Assembly: GCA_026913215.1 (NCBI GenBank) | Contig: JAPTYK010000001.1 | Location: 5,456,001-5,520,000 of the forward strand | DNA from: Streptomyces diastatochromogenes | GTDB taxonomy: Bacteria; Actinomycetota; Actinomycetes; Streptomycetales; Streptomycetaceae | Direction: 5' to 3' | Length of the DNA stretch: 64,000 nt | Shown here: one piece after another, positions 1 to 9,562 of the stretch | Layout of the letters: each line of letters starts with the position of its first letter | Position numbering within the stretch: the stretch's first letter is position 1 | Program-made: the position numbers and the translations under genes | The notes under the pieces: generated by a model | Databases searched by the model: none | The model's input: only the letters and a program-made list of their open reading frames with translations | What the model was told of the DNA's origin: nothing

Positions 1-68
1 GATTCGACACGCGAGACTGTACGGAGTCGACGGCGTGGTTTTCTCGGGTGACTTCGTAGGGTCGGTAC

Positions 69-1652
<1,584 letters not shown>

Positions 1653-1666
1653 GAGGAGTCATCCAC

Positions 1667-1860
1667 GTGACCACCCTGCCAACCTCCTCCGCGTCGAGAA
1701 GGGCACCGCCGACCCCGAGGAGCTCGCCGCCATCACCGCGGTGCTGCTCGCCCGCGCTGCCTCCCAGCCCGCCGAGACCACCACCCACGGCCGCACCACG
1801 GCCGGCTGGCGCCGCCTGGAGCGCGAGCACGGCTTCCGCGCGCCGCACAGCTGGCGCTGA
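1667..1860 (+). CDS. accE: Acyl-CoA carboxylase epsilon subunit, one-base frameshift
   Basis: Small, roughly 64-residue protein that binds and stimulates the beta subunit in actinobacterial acyl-CoA carboxylases. It starts at a GTG preceded by GAGGAG (1653-1658), directly behind accB. Read from that GTG the frame is wrong. After one added base near 1679, the product contains LLRVEKGTADPEELAAIT followed by AGWRRLEREHGFR and ends PHSWR. The N-terminal RVEKG.A..EELAA pattern and the C-terminal W/R-rich end are typical of this family. The break looks like GGCC recorded as GCC, so a sequencing error is likelier than inactivation. It probably co-transcribes with accB and ends at the hairpin at 1881-1921. 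Confidence 0.8.
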
Positions 1861-1880
1861 GCTCACGGCGGTCCGCGTGA

Positions 1881-1921
1881 CGGAGGGCCGGAACCCGGTG
1901 ACACCGGGCTCCGGCCCTCCG
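1881..1921. terminator. Bidirectional hairpin terminator between accE and the kinase gene
   Basis: The arms CGGAGGGCCGGA and CCGGCCCTCCG flank an inner CCCGGTG/CACCGGG stem. It lies between the stop of accE (plus strand) and the stop of the convergent kinase gene (minus strand), so it can serve both. Confidence 0.75.
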
Positions 1922-1938
1922 CCACGTCCGGAAGTGTC

Positions 1939-3395
1939 CTACGGCCAGATCGCCTGGACCAGCGCGACGATGCCCCAGACCACGGCGACCACGATGCCGA
2001 CCAGGATCAGCACGGCCCCGCAGCCCAGCGCGACCTCCCCCTTGGGCAGCGGCTTCGTCCCGGGGGCGGCGGGCCCGTCCCCCGAGGACGCGGTGCCGGA
2101 CGCCTTCGGCGCGGTCGGGGAACACCGGCCGAAGCCCCCGGGGTAGGGGACGGGCCCGCCGTGCCGGACGCCGACTGCTTGGCTCCCGGAGTAGGGGACG
2201 GGCCCGCCGTGCCGGATGCCGACTGCTTGGCCCCGGGGCACGGGACGGGCCCGCCGCGCCGGACGCCGACTGCTTCGTACTCGCCGAGGCCCCCGCGGCC
2301 CCTCCCGCACCGGAGTTCCGCCCCGGGCCCGACACGAACGGGTCCGGCTGTCCGGCCGACCGGCGCCCGCACCACGGGCACGCCGTCAGATGACCGCCGT
2401 AGTGGTGGTCCGGCACGTCCGCGCACTGCACGACCTCCTCCCGCGCCTCGTCCAGCGCGTCCAGCCAGACCGCCGACGACGGCCGGCGCCGGGGATCGCG
2501 CATCCCCGGACCGAAGGTCCGCCGCGCCAGCTCCACCAGCCGGGGCGGCAGCACCTCGGGCGCCAGCAGCTGAGCCGGCACCCGCACCCGGCCCGGGTCG
2601 ACCAGGAACGAGGTGCCGCTCACGATGTTGTCCTTGCGGGTCGCCTCCGCCGCGCCGTACAGCGGAGCCCCGTCGAAGGGGTGGTTCCCGCCGGTGAGCA
2701 GCTGGTAGACGAGGACGGCCAGGGCGAAGTCGTCCGCGTGCCGGGTCGGCGGCTCCCCGCTGCCGCTCGGGGCTCGCGTAGTCGTCCGTGAACACCTCAC
2801 AGCCGAAGGACTCGCCGGTCAGCGTGTCCGTGAAGGCGAACGAATCGCAGTCCAGGAACGTGACGAACCCGTTCCGGTCGACGACCGCGTTGGCGCTCGA
2901 CAGATCGCCCACGACGAAGCCCTGCTGATGCAGCTCGGCCGTCATGTACGCCAGGTTCGAGGCCACCGCCAACAGGAACTTCCAGTGCGCCCGGCCCCCG
3001 AACCGGCGCAGCCGCACCGGCTTCTGCAGCAGCCCGCTCAGCTGGGTGTGCGCCGCCGGATCCAGGTACGGCATGCCGTAGCCGACGGGACTCCCGCCCG
3101 CCTCGATCAGGTCCACCGGCCACACCAGCATCGGCGGCTGACCGGGCGCCAGCCGCTCCCCGGCGAGCGGATCGGCCCGCAGCATCGCCGTGAGCCGGCG
3201 CAGCTGGGCGCCGTCGGGGACGCGGTTGTAGATCTTGGCGGCGAGGTCGTCGCGCTCGTTCAGCCGCCACACACTGCCCTGCCCGCCCGTCCCCAGCGGC
3301 TTCGCCGCACGGGTGACGCGGGTGCCGTCCCCGAGCGCCAGGGAGACGCCGTCGAGGGAGACGTGGTCGTCGCGGTTCTCGTCAGCGGTAGTCAT
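1939..3395 (-). CDS. TerY-P triad Ser/Thr kinase with zinc-ribbon-like motif and C-terminal membrane helix, frameshifted
   Basis: Probable protein kinase, third gene of a VWA-PP2C-kinase triad like E. coli YegL-YegK-YegI. The ATG at 3395 overlaps the phosphatase stop (ATGA), implying translational coupling. Visible parts in order: glycine loop GTGGQGSVW and AAKIY lysine (residues about 30-50), a non-canonical catalytic loop GDLSSANAVV (VGD in place of HRD), FLDCDSF in place of DFG, YASPE, one CPWCG pair, a 16-residue repeat beginning KQSASGTAGPSPTPG in about three copies, and a final hydrophobic segment (VLILVGIVVAVVWGIVALV). The frame breaks near 2775 and at least once within 2100-2320. One DNA repeat copy is 47 instead of 48 bases, which accounts for one break. 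About 485 residues if restored. Kinase activity is inferred. Confidence 0.8.
2149..2292 (-). repeat. 48-bp tandem repeat inside the kinase gene
   Basis: Three consecutive units begin at 2149, 2197 and about 2244, each opening GACGGGCCCGCC. On the minus strand each encodes 16 residues rich in Ser, Gly and Pro. The first-to-second spacing is 48 bases and the second-to-third is 47, which shifts the reading frame. Confidence 0.75.
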
Positions 3396-4192
3396 GTCCG
3401 TATCGCCCACAGGAGAGTCTTGTCGTCCCCGGTCACCCGGGTGATCTGGTCCGATCCGAGGAACTCGGAGAGCCGCCGATGCTCCTCGTCGCGGTCGTAG
3501 TCGGGGCGGGCGAGCCGGTCGAAGAGGTGCCCGAGGAACGCGTCGTGCGGCACCGGGGGCCGCCCGCCCGGCGCCCGCCGGAGCAGGGCCTGGGTCAGCC
3601 CGTCCGTGGACAGCAGCACCCGTCGATGCCGTCGTCGCGGACGCAGTCCACCCGGAGATGACGCAGCGCGGCGGGCGAGCCCACGAACACGGTCTCGTTC
3701 GCGTACTCGCTGTCCGTGTGCGCGCGGGGCAGCAGGTCGTACGCGGGGCGCGCGGGATCGCCGACGTCCGACCGGACGACCACGAGACCGTCACCGACCG
3801 ACAACTGCCCCAGCCAGCCCGGGGCGAGGACCACCACCGTCAGCGTCGTCGCGTACGCGCCGGGGGAGCCGCCGCACCATTCCAGGAACGCCGTGCGCAC
3901 CTCACCGAACGCCCCGACCAGCGCCTCCTTGCGCGCGTGCGCGTCCGGAAGCCGCTCCCAGGGCGTCATCAGGGGTTCGAACGCCCTGGTCGCCAGCCGT
4001 ACGGCCTGCTCGGCGCCCTCCTCGGAACGCGCCGCGCTCCCGCGCCGTCCGCCACCGCGAGGACGAGCCCCGACGGTCTCTTGACGGCCAGCCACGTGTC
4101 CTGACAGGGCATCCGCTCCCGCAGGTGCCGGTAGCCGATGGCGCTGATGCCGTGCACTCGCCAGCCCGGGGCGACCCGTCCGCCGGCCTCAC
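3392..4192 (-). CDS. PP2C-family protein phosphatase of the TerY-P triad, frameshifted
   Basis: Metal-dependent Ser/Thr phosphatase, middle gene of the triad. The conserved PP2C motifs occur in order: MPCQD, VADGAG, SVGDG, LLSTDG and TGDDKT, supplying the metal-binding aspartates. The ends are clear. The TGA at 3392 overlaps the kinase ATG. A GTG at 4192 overlaps the TGA of the upstream VWA gene (4189), and GWRVHGIS, typical of this family's N-terminus, lies upstream of the in-frame GTG at 4157. Joining all motifs needs frame corrections near 4175, 4030 and 3610, each explained by one lost base. The length is about 266 residues when restored. Opposing kinase and phosphatase genes with a VWA protein suggest a reversible phosphorylation switch, which is inference from the family. 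Confidence 0.82.
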
Positions 4193-4977
4193 GCCGGGAC
4201 CTGCCCGCCGCCCCGCCGCCGCTTCAGACGGGCGAAGATCTCCTGGAACTCGGCCTCCGCCGCACCGCCCTGGGTTGCCTTGGCGCTGTGCGACATCGCC
4301 GTCAGCAGCTCCGCGAACGGGAAGCCGTCCAGCCACGCGTGGTAGTGCGGCGCGAGCTCCCGGAGCACTTCCTCGGCGCCCGCGTGCCGCTCGCCGACCC
4401 CCACCGCGAAGAGCCGGAAGCGGCGCTCCTCCTCCGCCTTGCGCAGATCGGGCAGGAGTTCGCGGTACGCGTGCGAGAACCTGCCCTGTTCGTCGCTCGG
4501 GTAGCCGTCCGTGACGACGCAGATCTGCGGACGGTAGTAGGTCAGGCCCTCCGCCCGCAGTCCCGCCTTGTAGTCGGCGACCACCTCCATCGCCAGGCGC
4601 AGCGCCCGGTCGAGGAGCGTCACGCCGTGCGCCTCCAGCACCGGCGGCCGGAACTCGTGGGCCGGTACGAAGGGGCTGTGCGGCCACGCGGGGGCGGTGG
4701 CGCCGAGCGGGGTGGACCCCTGCCAGACCGTGATGCCCTCGCTGCCGCCGAAGGTGATCACGGCGACGTCCACGGCGGCGCTCAGCGCCATGTCCTCGGC
4801 GAGGCTCTCCGCCCATGAACCGAGGGCGGTGTTGAGCGAGGAGATGGCGTCCATCCGGGTCAGGGAGGTCGAGGTGTCCAGACAGAGCAGCAGCGGCAGA
4901 CGCTGGGCGCTGTCGAACTCGAAGCCCATGTACGGCACGGGGAGCGGGGCTTCGTCGGGCTGGGGCATGGCGGTCAC
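4189..4977 (-). CDS. TerY-like VWA domain protein
   Basis: This 262-residue cytosolic protein has a von Willebrand factor A domain with a metal-ion-dependent adhesion site. DTSTS at residues about 34-38 gives the DxSxS motif and VTDGYP near residue 155 gives the downstream aspartate. It resembles TerY and E. coli YegL of tellurium/stress-associated phospho-signalling loci. The frame is intact. It is first in a tight VWA-phosphatase-kinase unit with stop/start overlaps, so the three should be made together. Known triads couple the VWA protein as scaffold or metal sensor to the kinase and phosphatase. No TerD-family genes are visible in this window, so the partner or output is unknown. Confidence 0.87.
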   Translation of the reverse strand: MTAMPQPDEAPLPVPYMGFEFDSAQRLPLLLCLDTSTSLTRMDAISSLNTALGSWAESLAEDMALSAAVDVAVITFGGSEGITVWQGSTPLGATAPAWPHSPFVPAHEFRPPVLEAHGVTLLDRALRLAMEVVADYKAGLRAEGLTYYRPQICVVTDGYPSDEQGRFSHAYRELLPDLRKAEEERRFRLFAVGVGERHAGAEEVLRELAPHYHAWLDGFPFAELLTAMSHSAKATQGGAAEAEFQEIFARLKRRRGGGQVPA

Positions 4978-5113
4978 GGCTACTCCGTGGAGCGGTGGGC
5001 GGTCAGGGCGGGGACGAGCGGGTGCGGGGCGGGACGGTGGTTCGTCGGACGTACGGGGGTTCAGCGGAGCGGACCGGCCCGGAACACCGGCGGGTCCGAC
5101 TCCGGGACGCGGG

Positions 5114-6346
5114 TCACGAGGACCCGTTCACCGGGGTGCGGGTACGCGGACGCGGAACCCTGCCAATGGGCCCGGCACAGGGCCCCTCCCACTCCACGTA
5201 TCCGTGCGGGCGCAGCCAGGTCGCCACGGTCGCGACGTCCCGCCCGCCGCCCTGCGGCGCGAGCGTGTCGAGGTCGCCGCCGTCACCGCCCGGGACCCCG
5301 GGCCGGACACCACCGGCGGGGCTCCGGGGCGCGGGGCGAGGCGGGGTCGGCGGACGGGCCGGTCCCGGAACGGGCGGACGGAAGGCCCCGGGAGAGCCGG
5401 GCGCGGGTGCCTGCGGGGAGACGGCCGGAGCGGTCTGCTGCGGCGGGGCGGTCCCGGGGTGCACGGGCGCGGTGGTCTCCGGCGGCGGGTACTCCCGGGC
5501 GGTCGGCCGGGGCGGTCCCCGGTGGCGCGGCGGTGGGCCGCGCGCCCGGTCCACCGGTCGCGGCCGGGGCACGCGGTCGTCGGCGCCGTCCCGCTCGTGC
5601 ACCAGGCCCGCCGTGTCCAGCAGGGCGATCCCGACCTCCACCACCCGGTTGAGACGGTCCCAGAACCCGCGCGTCGGCCGCACCTCCGGGCGCTCGGCCC
5701 CGGCCACCTCACCCGCCCGCCACGGCTCGGGCTCACGCCGTACACCGGGCTCGCGCCGTACGCCGGGCCCGGATGTCCTGTCGGGGCCCTGCTGCCCGTG
5801 GGGGTCCTGCTGCCCGTGGGGCTCTGCTGCCTGTCGGGTCCTGCCGCCCGTCGGGGCTCTGCCGCCCGTCGGGGACCTGCTGCCCATGGGGACCTGCGGC
5901 ACGTGGGGCCCCGACTGCCCGTCGTGCACCGGCCGCCCGTCGAAGTGCCTGCCGTCGGGGACGGGCAGGCCGTCGGGTGCCGGCCGTCGAGGGCCGACTG
6001 CCGGGGTGGGCCGGCCGTCGTGCACCGGCCGCCCGTCGGGGACGGGCCGGCCGTCGAGGCCCGTGTTCTCCGGGCGTCGGCGCTCCTCCGGGTGCCGGTT
6101 CTCCTCCGGCTCGCGTTCGGGCTCCGGCTTCCGGGGGGTCCCGGCGTTCCGCGGGTCCTCCGGGTGCCGGGCGGGCTCGGGAGTGCGGGGGATCTCCCGC
6201 CTCCGGTCGTACCCGCGGCGCGGTCCCGTGCGCCATGAACCCGTGCTGGCCCACAGGACGGCGAGTGCCGCCGCCAGCGGCACCACCAGGATCGTCAGCA
6301 GGACGACGGCCCATTCCATCCGGTCACTCCCGGGTCGCGAGGTCAT
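5114..6346 (-). CDS. Repeat-rich single-pass membrane protein of unknown function
   Basis: A 410-residue protein not assigned to any family. After a short N-terminus there is one hydrophobic helix (VVLLTILVVPLAAALAVLW, residues about 13-32). A long hydrophilic region rich in Pro, Arg, Glu and Gly follows, including repeated DGRPV(P/H)DGRP units around residues 95-150 and HGQQDPHGQQG near residue 180. Two stretches look ordered: FWDRLNRVVEVGIALLDTAGL and a C-terminal RDVATVATWLRPHGYVEWEG. The start could also be the internal Met at 6319, since the ATG at 6346 overlaps the preceding gene's end at 6324. It sits between the TerY triad and a second kinase, so a scaffold or kinase-substrate role is possible but unproven. 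Confidence 0.6.
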   Translation of the reverse strand: MTSRPGSDRMEWAVVLLTILVVPLAAALAVLWASTGSWRTGPRRGYDRRREIPRTPEPARHPEDPRNAGTPRKPEPEREPEENRHPEERRRPENTGLDGRPVPDGRPVHDGRPTPAVGPRRPAPDGLPVPDGRHFDGRPVHDGQSGPHVPQVPMGSRSPTGGRAPTGGRTRQAAEPHGQQDPHGQQGPDRTSGPGVRREPGVRREPEPWRAGEVAGAERPEVRPTRGFWDRLNRVVEVGIALLDTAGLVHERDGADDRVPRPRPVDRARGPPPRHRGPPRPTAREYPPPETTAPVHPGTAPPQQTAPAVSPQAPAPGSPGAFRPPVPGPARPPTPPRPAPRSPAGGVRPGVPGGDGGDLDTLAPQGGGRDVATVATWLRPHGYVEWEGPCAGPIGRVPRPRTRTPVNGSS

Positions 6347-6799
6347 CGGCGCTCCGCAGGACGAATCCGAGGTCGTGGCACTCGCGGAGCAGCCGCACCG
6401 CCGCTTCGAGCAGGGAGTCGAGCGTCGACGCGAACCCCGTGGCGGTCAGGTGCGCGGCGAGCGGCAGGGCGAGTACGGCGGACAGCAGCGGCGCCTCGCT
6501 GCGGACGTCGCCGAGGACCGCGGTCGGGGTCACCTCGCGGGAGTTCCACGCGGTCGCCGCCGCTGCCGTGGGCGCGAGCCGGTCGGGGAGATCAGCGTCC
6601 CGTCGGTGACGGCCACCACGAGGGATTCGGCGGCGCGGCTGACGTCCACGGTCAGCCGGGGCCCGGTCGGGCCGCCGGCCCTGGCCTCCAGGAAGAGGGC
6701 GCCGTCCTCGCTCGCCACGGGTTCGCCGATGCGGCGCGCCCATGCGCGGACCAGGGGCTCCCAGCCGTCGCGCAGTTCGACGGCGTGTTCAGCGGGCAT
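6324..6799 (-). CDS. Possible YbjN-fold small protein, frameshifted
   Basis: About 158 residues after one frame correction near 6580. The ATG at 6799 lies inside the end of the kinase gene (stop at 6789), an 11-base overlap implying coupling. The N-terminal part (AVELRDGWEPLVRAWARRIG) and the C-terminal part (ATAWNSREVTPTAVLGDV, then a long helix ending LLRECHDLGFVLR) recall the YbjN/secretion-chaperone-like fold, judged by pattern only. Function is unknown. Neighbours are a Ser/Thr kinase upstream and a membrane protein downstream, all on one strand. Confidence 0.5.
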
Positions 6800-7834
6800 G
6801 ACGCAGAACCGCCTTCTGGACGAGGGACCGGGAGAGCCCCGAGGCGAGGAGCCGGGAGGCGATCGGACGCAGCGCGCACGGGTCGTCGGCGCCGCTCCGC
6901 GCGGGGAGATGGCAGCGGTGCGGGGGATCGGGCACGGGCTCGGTGCGCTCCCGGCCGCCTCCACCAGGACCGGGTCCGGGTCCGGGGCCGCGGTCGGGTC
7001 CGGGGCGCGGTCGGGACCGGGCCCGGTCCCGGGTTCGGTCCCGAGGAGGCCGGAGAGCGCGGCCATGAGGAGGTGGGGCATCGGACGGTCGGCGGCGGCG
7101 GTGGCCAGACAGGCGGTGATCAGCCCGGCGAGCGGCGTGGACACCCCGGTCAGGTAGGGCGGCCGGCCTTCGAGGATCCGTCTGCTCGCGGGCTCTCCGG
7201 TACCGAAGGCGGGCTGTCCGGTGGCCGCGTACGCGAGGACGGCGCCGAGGGCGAAGACGTCGACGGCCGGGGTCGGTTCGCGCCCGAGGAGTTGTTCGGG
7301 CGCCATGTAGCCGTGGGTGCCGAGGGGCGTCCCGGGGAGGGTCAGCCCCTTCGCCGCCGCCGTGCGGGCGATCCCGAAGTCGATGAGGCGGGGTTCGCCG
7401 CCCTCCAGGATGATGTTGCTCGGCTTGACGTCGCGGTGGATCACCCCCCGCGCGTGCACCTCGGAGAGCGCCTCCGCGAGCATGCAGCCGAGCGCGGCCA
7501 CCTGCGGCTCGGGCAGCGGCCCTTCGCCGGAGACCCTGGCCTGCAGGGTGGGCCCCGCCACGTAGCGGGTGGCGAGCCAGAGGGGCGGCCGGAGGGTCTC
7601 GGCCGCGTAGACGGGCACGGTGTAGGGGCTGTGGACGTCGAGGAGGGCCTTCACCTCGCGGGCGAAGCGCTGTCTGATCTCGTCGAAGTCGGCCAGTTCC
7701 CGGCGGATCACCTTGACCGCGAGCCGCTGCCCCGCCGGGGTCCGGCAGAGGTAGACCTTGCCCATGCCGCCGTTGCCGAGTGTCCGGACGACCGTGAAGT
7801 TGCCGATCCGGTCCGTGCGGTCGTACGTGTTCAT
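6789..7834 (-). CDS. Hanks-type Ser/Thr protein kinase, frameshifted near C-terminus
   Basis: Cytosolic eukaryotic-type kinase of about 348 residues. All classical elements are present: GNGGMGKVY glycine loop (about 20-28), AVKVI lysine, HRDVKPSN catalytic loop near residue 135, IDFGIA (DFG), GTHGYMAPEQ activation segment, and DVFALGAVL. After the kinase domain comes a Pro/Asp-rich linker, then a short basic helix (CALRPIASRLLASGL) ending at 6789 once the frame is corrected near 6900. There is no transmembrane or PASTA domain, unlike PknB. The start ATG at 7834 directly follows the terminator behind the conservon. Its closeness to the TerY triad suggests related signalling. The substrate is unknown. 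Confidence 0.85.
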
Positions 7835-7898
7835 CCCGCCTCCCCCGAGGTCCCCTCGACAACGTAGTGGACGTGACGGGGCACGGGGGCGGTTTCAC

Positions 7899-7939
7899 GC
7901 GGAAGGCCGCGTCCCCTCCTGGGGAACGCGGCCTTCCGC
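7899..7939 (-). terminator. Hairpin terminator after conservon 1
   Basis: The stem GCGGAAGGCCGCGT-CCCC pairs with GGGG-A-ACGCGGCCTTCCGC around loop TCCT, with one bulged A. It lies between the stop of cvnD (7958) and the start of the downstream kinase (7834), separating the two transcription units. Confidence 0.8.
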
Positions 7940-7957
7940 CCGAAACGCCGGGGACAA

Positions 7958-8539
7958 CTACCGCAGGCGTGCCATGAGGGCGTGCTCGACGAGCGTGATG
8001 AGGGCGCTCTTGGCGTCGGCGCGGTGGCGGGCGTCGGTGGTGATGATGGGGGTGTCGGGGCCGATCTGGAGGGCCTCGCGGACTTCTTCGGGCTGGTAGG
8101 GCTGGTTGCCGTCGAAGCCGTTGAGGGCGATGACGAAGGGGAGGCCCGAGTTCTCGAAGTAGTCGACGGCGGGGAAGCAGTCGGCGAGGCGGCGGGTGTC
8201 GACGAGGACGACGGCGCCGATGGCGCCGCGGACCAGGTCGTCCCACATGAACCAGAAGCGGTCCTGTCCGGGGGTACCGAAGAGGTACAGGATCAGGTCC
8301 TGGTCCAGGGTGATGCGGCCGAAGTCCATGGCGACGGTCGTCGTCGTCTTGTCGCCGGTGTGGGTGAGGTCGTCGATGCCCGCGGACGCGGAGGTCATGA
8401 CGGCTTCGGTACGCAGCGGGTTGATCTCCGAGACGGCGCCGACGAACGTGGTCTTGCCCACGCCGAAGCCGCCCGCCACCACGATCTTCGCGCTGGTGGT
8501 TGAACGGGCCGCGCCGCCGCTAGAGCTTGCGAAGTCCAC
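7958..8539 (-). CDS. cvnD: Conservon Ras-like GTPase CvnD (copy 1)
   Basis: A 193-residue small GTP-binding protein, last gene of a cvnA-B-C-D conservon. The Walker A motif GGFGVGKTT (about 22-30), the switch-II region FGTPGQDRF, VLVDTR and the guanine-specificity motif ALNGFD are all visible. CvnD proteins act with the CvnA sensor, the Roadblock CvnB and CvnC at the membrane, resembling a G-protein-coupled system. The cvnC frame overlaps its start by 20 bases. The protein is nearly identical to the second copy at 13174-13752, and long DNA tracts are identical, unlike the other conservon genes. Confidence 0.93.
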   Translation of the reverse strand: MDFASSSGGAARSTTSAKIVVAGGFGVGKTTFVGAVSEINPLRTEAVMTSASAGIDDLTHTGDKTTTTVAMDFGRITLDQDLILYLFGTPGQDRFWFMWDDLVRGAIGAVVLVDTRRLADCFPAVDYFENSGLPFVIALNGFDGNQPYQPEEVREALQIGPDTPIITTDARHRADAKSALITLVEHALMARLR

Positions 8540-9080
8540 TGAGCACCCTTTCGAGCAGTGTCACGTCTGGCTGACCGCCGGCGGCCTCGTCGCCGCCGGG
8601 CTGGTGGATGGCGACGAGTCCGGCCTCGGCCAGGTCGGCGACGAGGATTCGGGCGACGCCGAGGGGGATGGAGAGAAGTGCCGAGATCTCCGCGACCGAC
8701 TTGATCTCGAAGCAGAGCCGGCAGATCCGCTGGTGCTCGGGCAACTGCCCCTGCAGCCGGGCGGGGTCGGCCGTGGTGCTGACCAGCGCCTCGATGGCGA
8801 GCTGGTAGCGCGGCCGGGTCCGGCCGCCGGTCATCGCGTACGGACGCACCAGCGGGTTGTGCCCGCCGGAACCGCCCGCGGCCGGCGATCCCGCGGCCGC
8901 CGACGGGGCCTGAGGCTGCGCGTAGGGCTGGGAGACGCCCTGTCTGCTCGGGGCGGAGGGAAAGTTGTACCGGTTCTGCGCGGTGTCGCCCAGCGGCGCC
9001 TGATGCGCGTCATAACCGTTGTAAGGGCTCCCGCCCGGGGGTGTACCCACGTCTCCTCCTCCGACTGCCTCGCGGTCCAT
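8520..9080 (-). CDS. cvnC: Conservon DUF742 protein CvnC (copy 1)
   Basis: A 186-residue DUF742 protein. The conserved core NPLVRPYAMTGGRTRPR followed by YQLAIEALVST lies at about residues 74-105, and a winged-helix-like part with PEHQRICRLC and PLGVARILVADLAEAG follows. It carries an N-terminal extension of about 70 residues rich in Pro, Gln and Ala that the second copy (134 residues) lacks. It ends LERVLSGLRKL and overlaps cvnD by 20 bases. CvnC proteins are part of the conservon complex. Their molecular activity is not settled. Confidence 0.9.
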   Translation of the reverse strand: MDREAVGGGDVGTPPGGSPYNGYDAHQAPLGDTAQNRYNFPSAPSRQGVSQPYAQPQAPSAAAGSPAAGGSGGHNPLVRPYAMTGGRTRPRYQLAIEALVSTTADPARLQGQLPEHQRICRLCFEIKSVAEISALLSIPLGVARILVADLAEAGLVAIHQPGGDEAAGGQPDVTLLERVLSGLRKL

Positions 9081-9095
9081 GTCCCTTGGACCCGC

Positions 9096-9121
9096 GCCAC
9101 CGCACCCTACGGTGCGGTGGC
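9096..9121 (-). promoter_or_regulatory. Hairpin between cvnB and cvnC of conservon 1
   Basis: A perfect 11-bp stem, GCCACCGCACC with GGTGCGGTGGC around loop CTAC, lies in the 62-base gap between cvnB and cvnC. There is no T-run, so it could be an attenuator, a processing site or a partial terminator within the operon. Confidence 0.5.
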
Positions 9122-9142
9122 ACGAAACGCACTGTCCGTCTG

Positions 9143-9555
9143 TTAGTTGAGAAGACTTCCCTGAAGTTCCGCCCGGAGGTCAGGAGTCAGGACCGTGCCC
9201 GCGCGGTCCACGAGCAGGGCCATCTCGTAGCCCACGAGACCGATGTCGGCCTCGGGGTGGGCGAGCACGGCCAGCGAGGAGCCGTCCGAGATCGACATGA
9301 TGAAGAGGAAGCCGCGCTCCATCTCCACCACGGTCTGGTTGACCGCACCGCCCTCGAAGATCCGGGACGCGCCCGCGGTCAGCGAGGTCAGTCCGGAGGC
9401 GACGGCCGCCAGCTGGTCGGCGCGGTCGCGGGGGAACCCCTCGGACATCGCCAGCAGGAGTCCGTCGGCGGAGACCACCACCGTGTGGGACACCCCGGGG
9501 TGTTGTCCACGAAGTTGGTGATCAACCAGTTCAGATTCTGCGCCGCCTGGCTCAT
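9143..9555 (-). CDS. cvnB: Conservon Roadblock/LC7 protein CvnB (copy 1), one-base frameshift
   Basis: A Roadblock/LC7 protein of about 137 residues, expected to act as regulator of the paired CvnD GTPase. The N-terminus SQAAQNLNWLITNFV, the core SHTVVVSADGLLLAMSEGFP and the end AELQGSLLN are clear. The frame breaks at the G run 9497-9500, which has four G where the matching run in the second cvnB (14642-14646) has five. This is direct evidence of a one-base loss. ATG at 9555 or an in-frame GTG at 9561 may be the start. cvnA stops at 9563. Confidence 0.9.
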
Positions 9556-9562
9556 GCTCACA

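Noticed and set aside
2149..2292. CRISPR-like short repeats
   Set aside because: The units are contiguous, without spacers, and encode a repeated peptide in frame.
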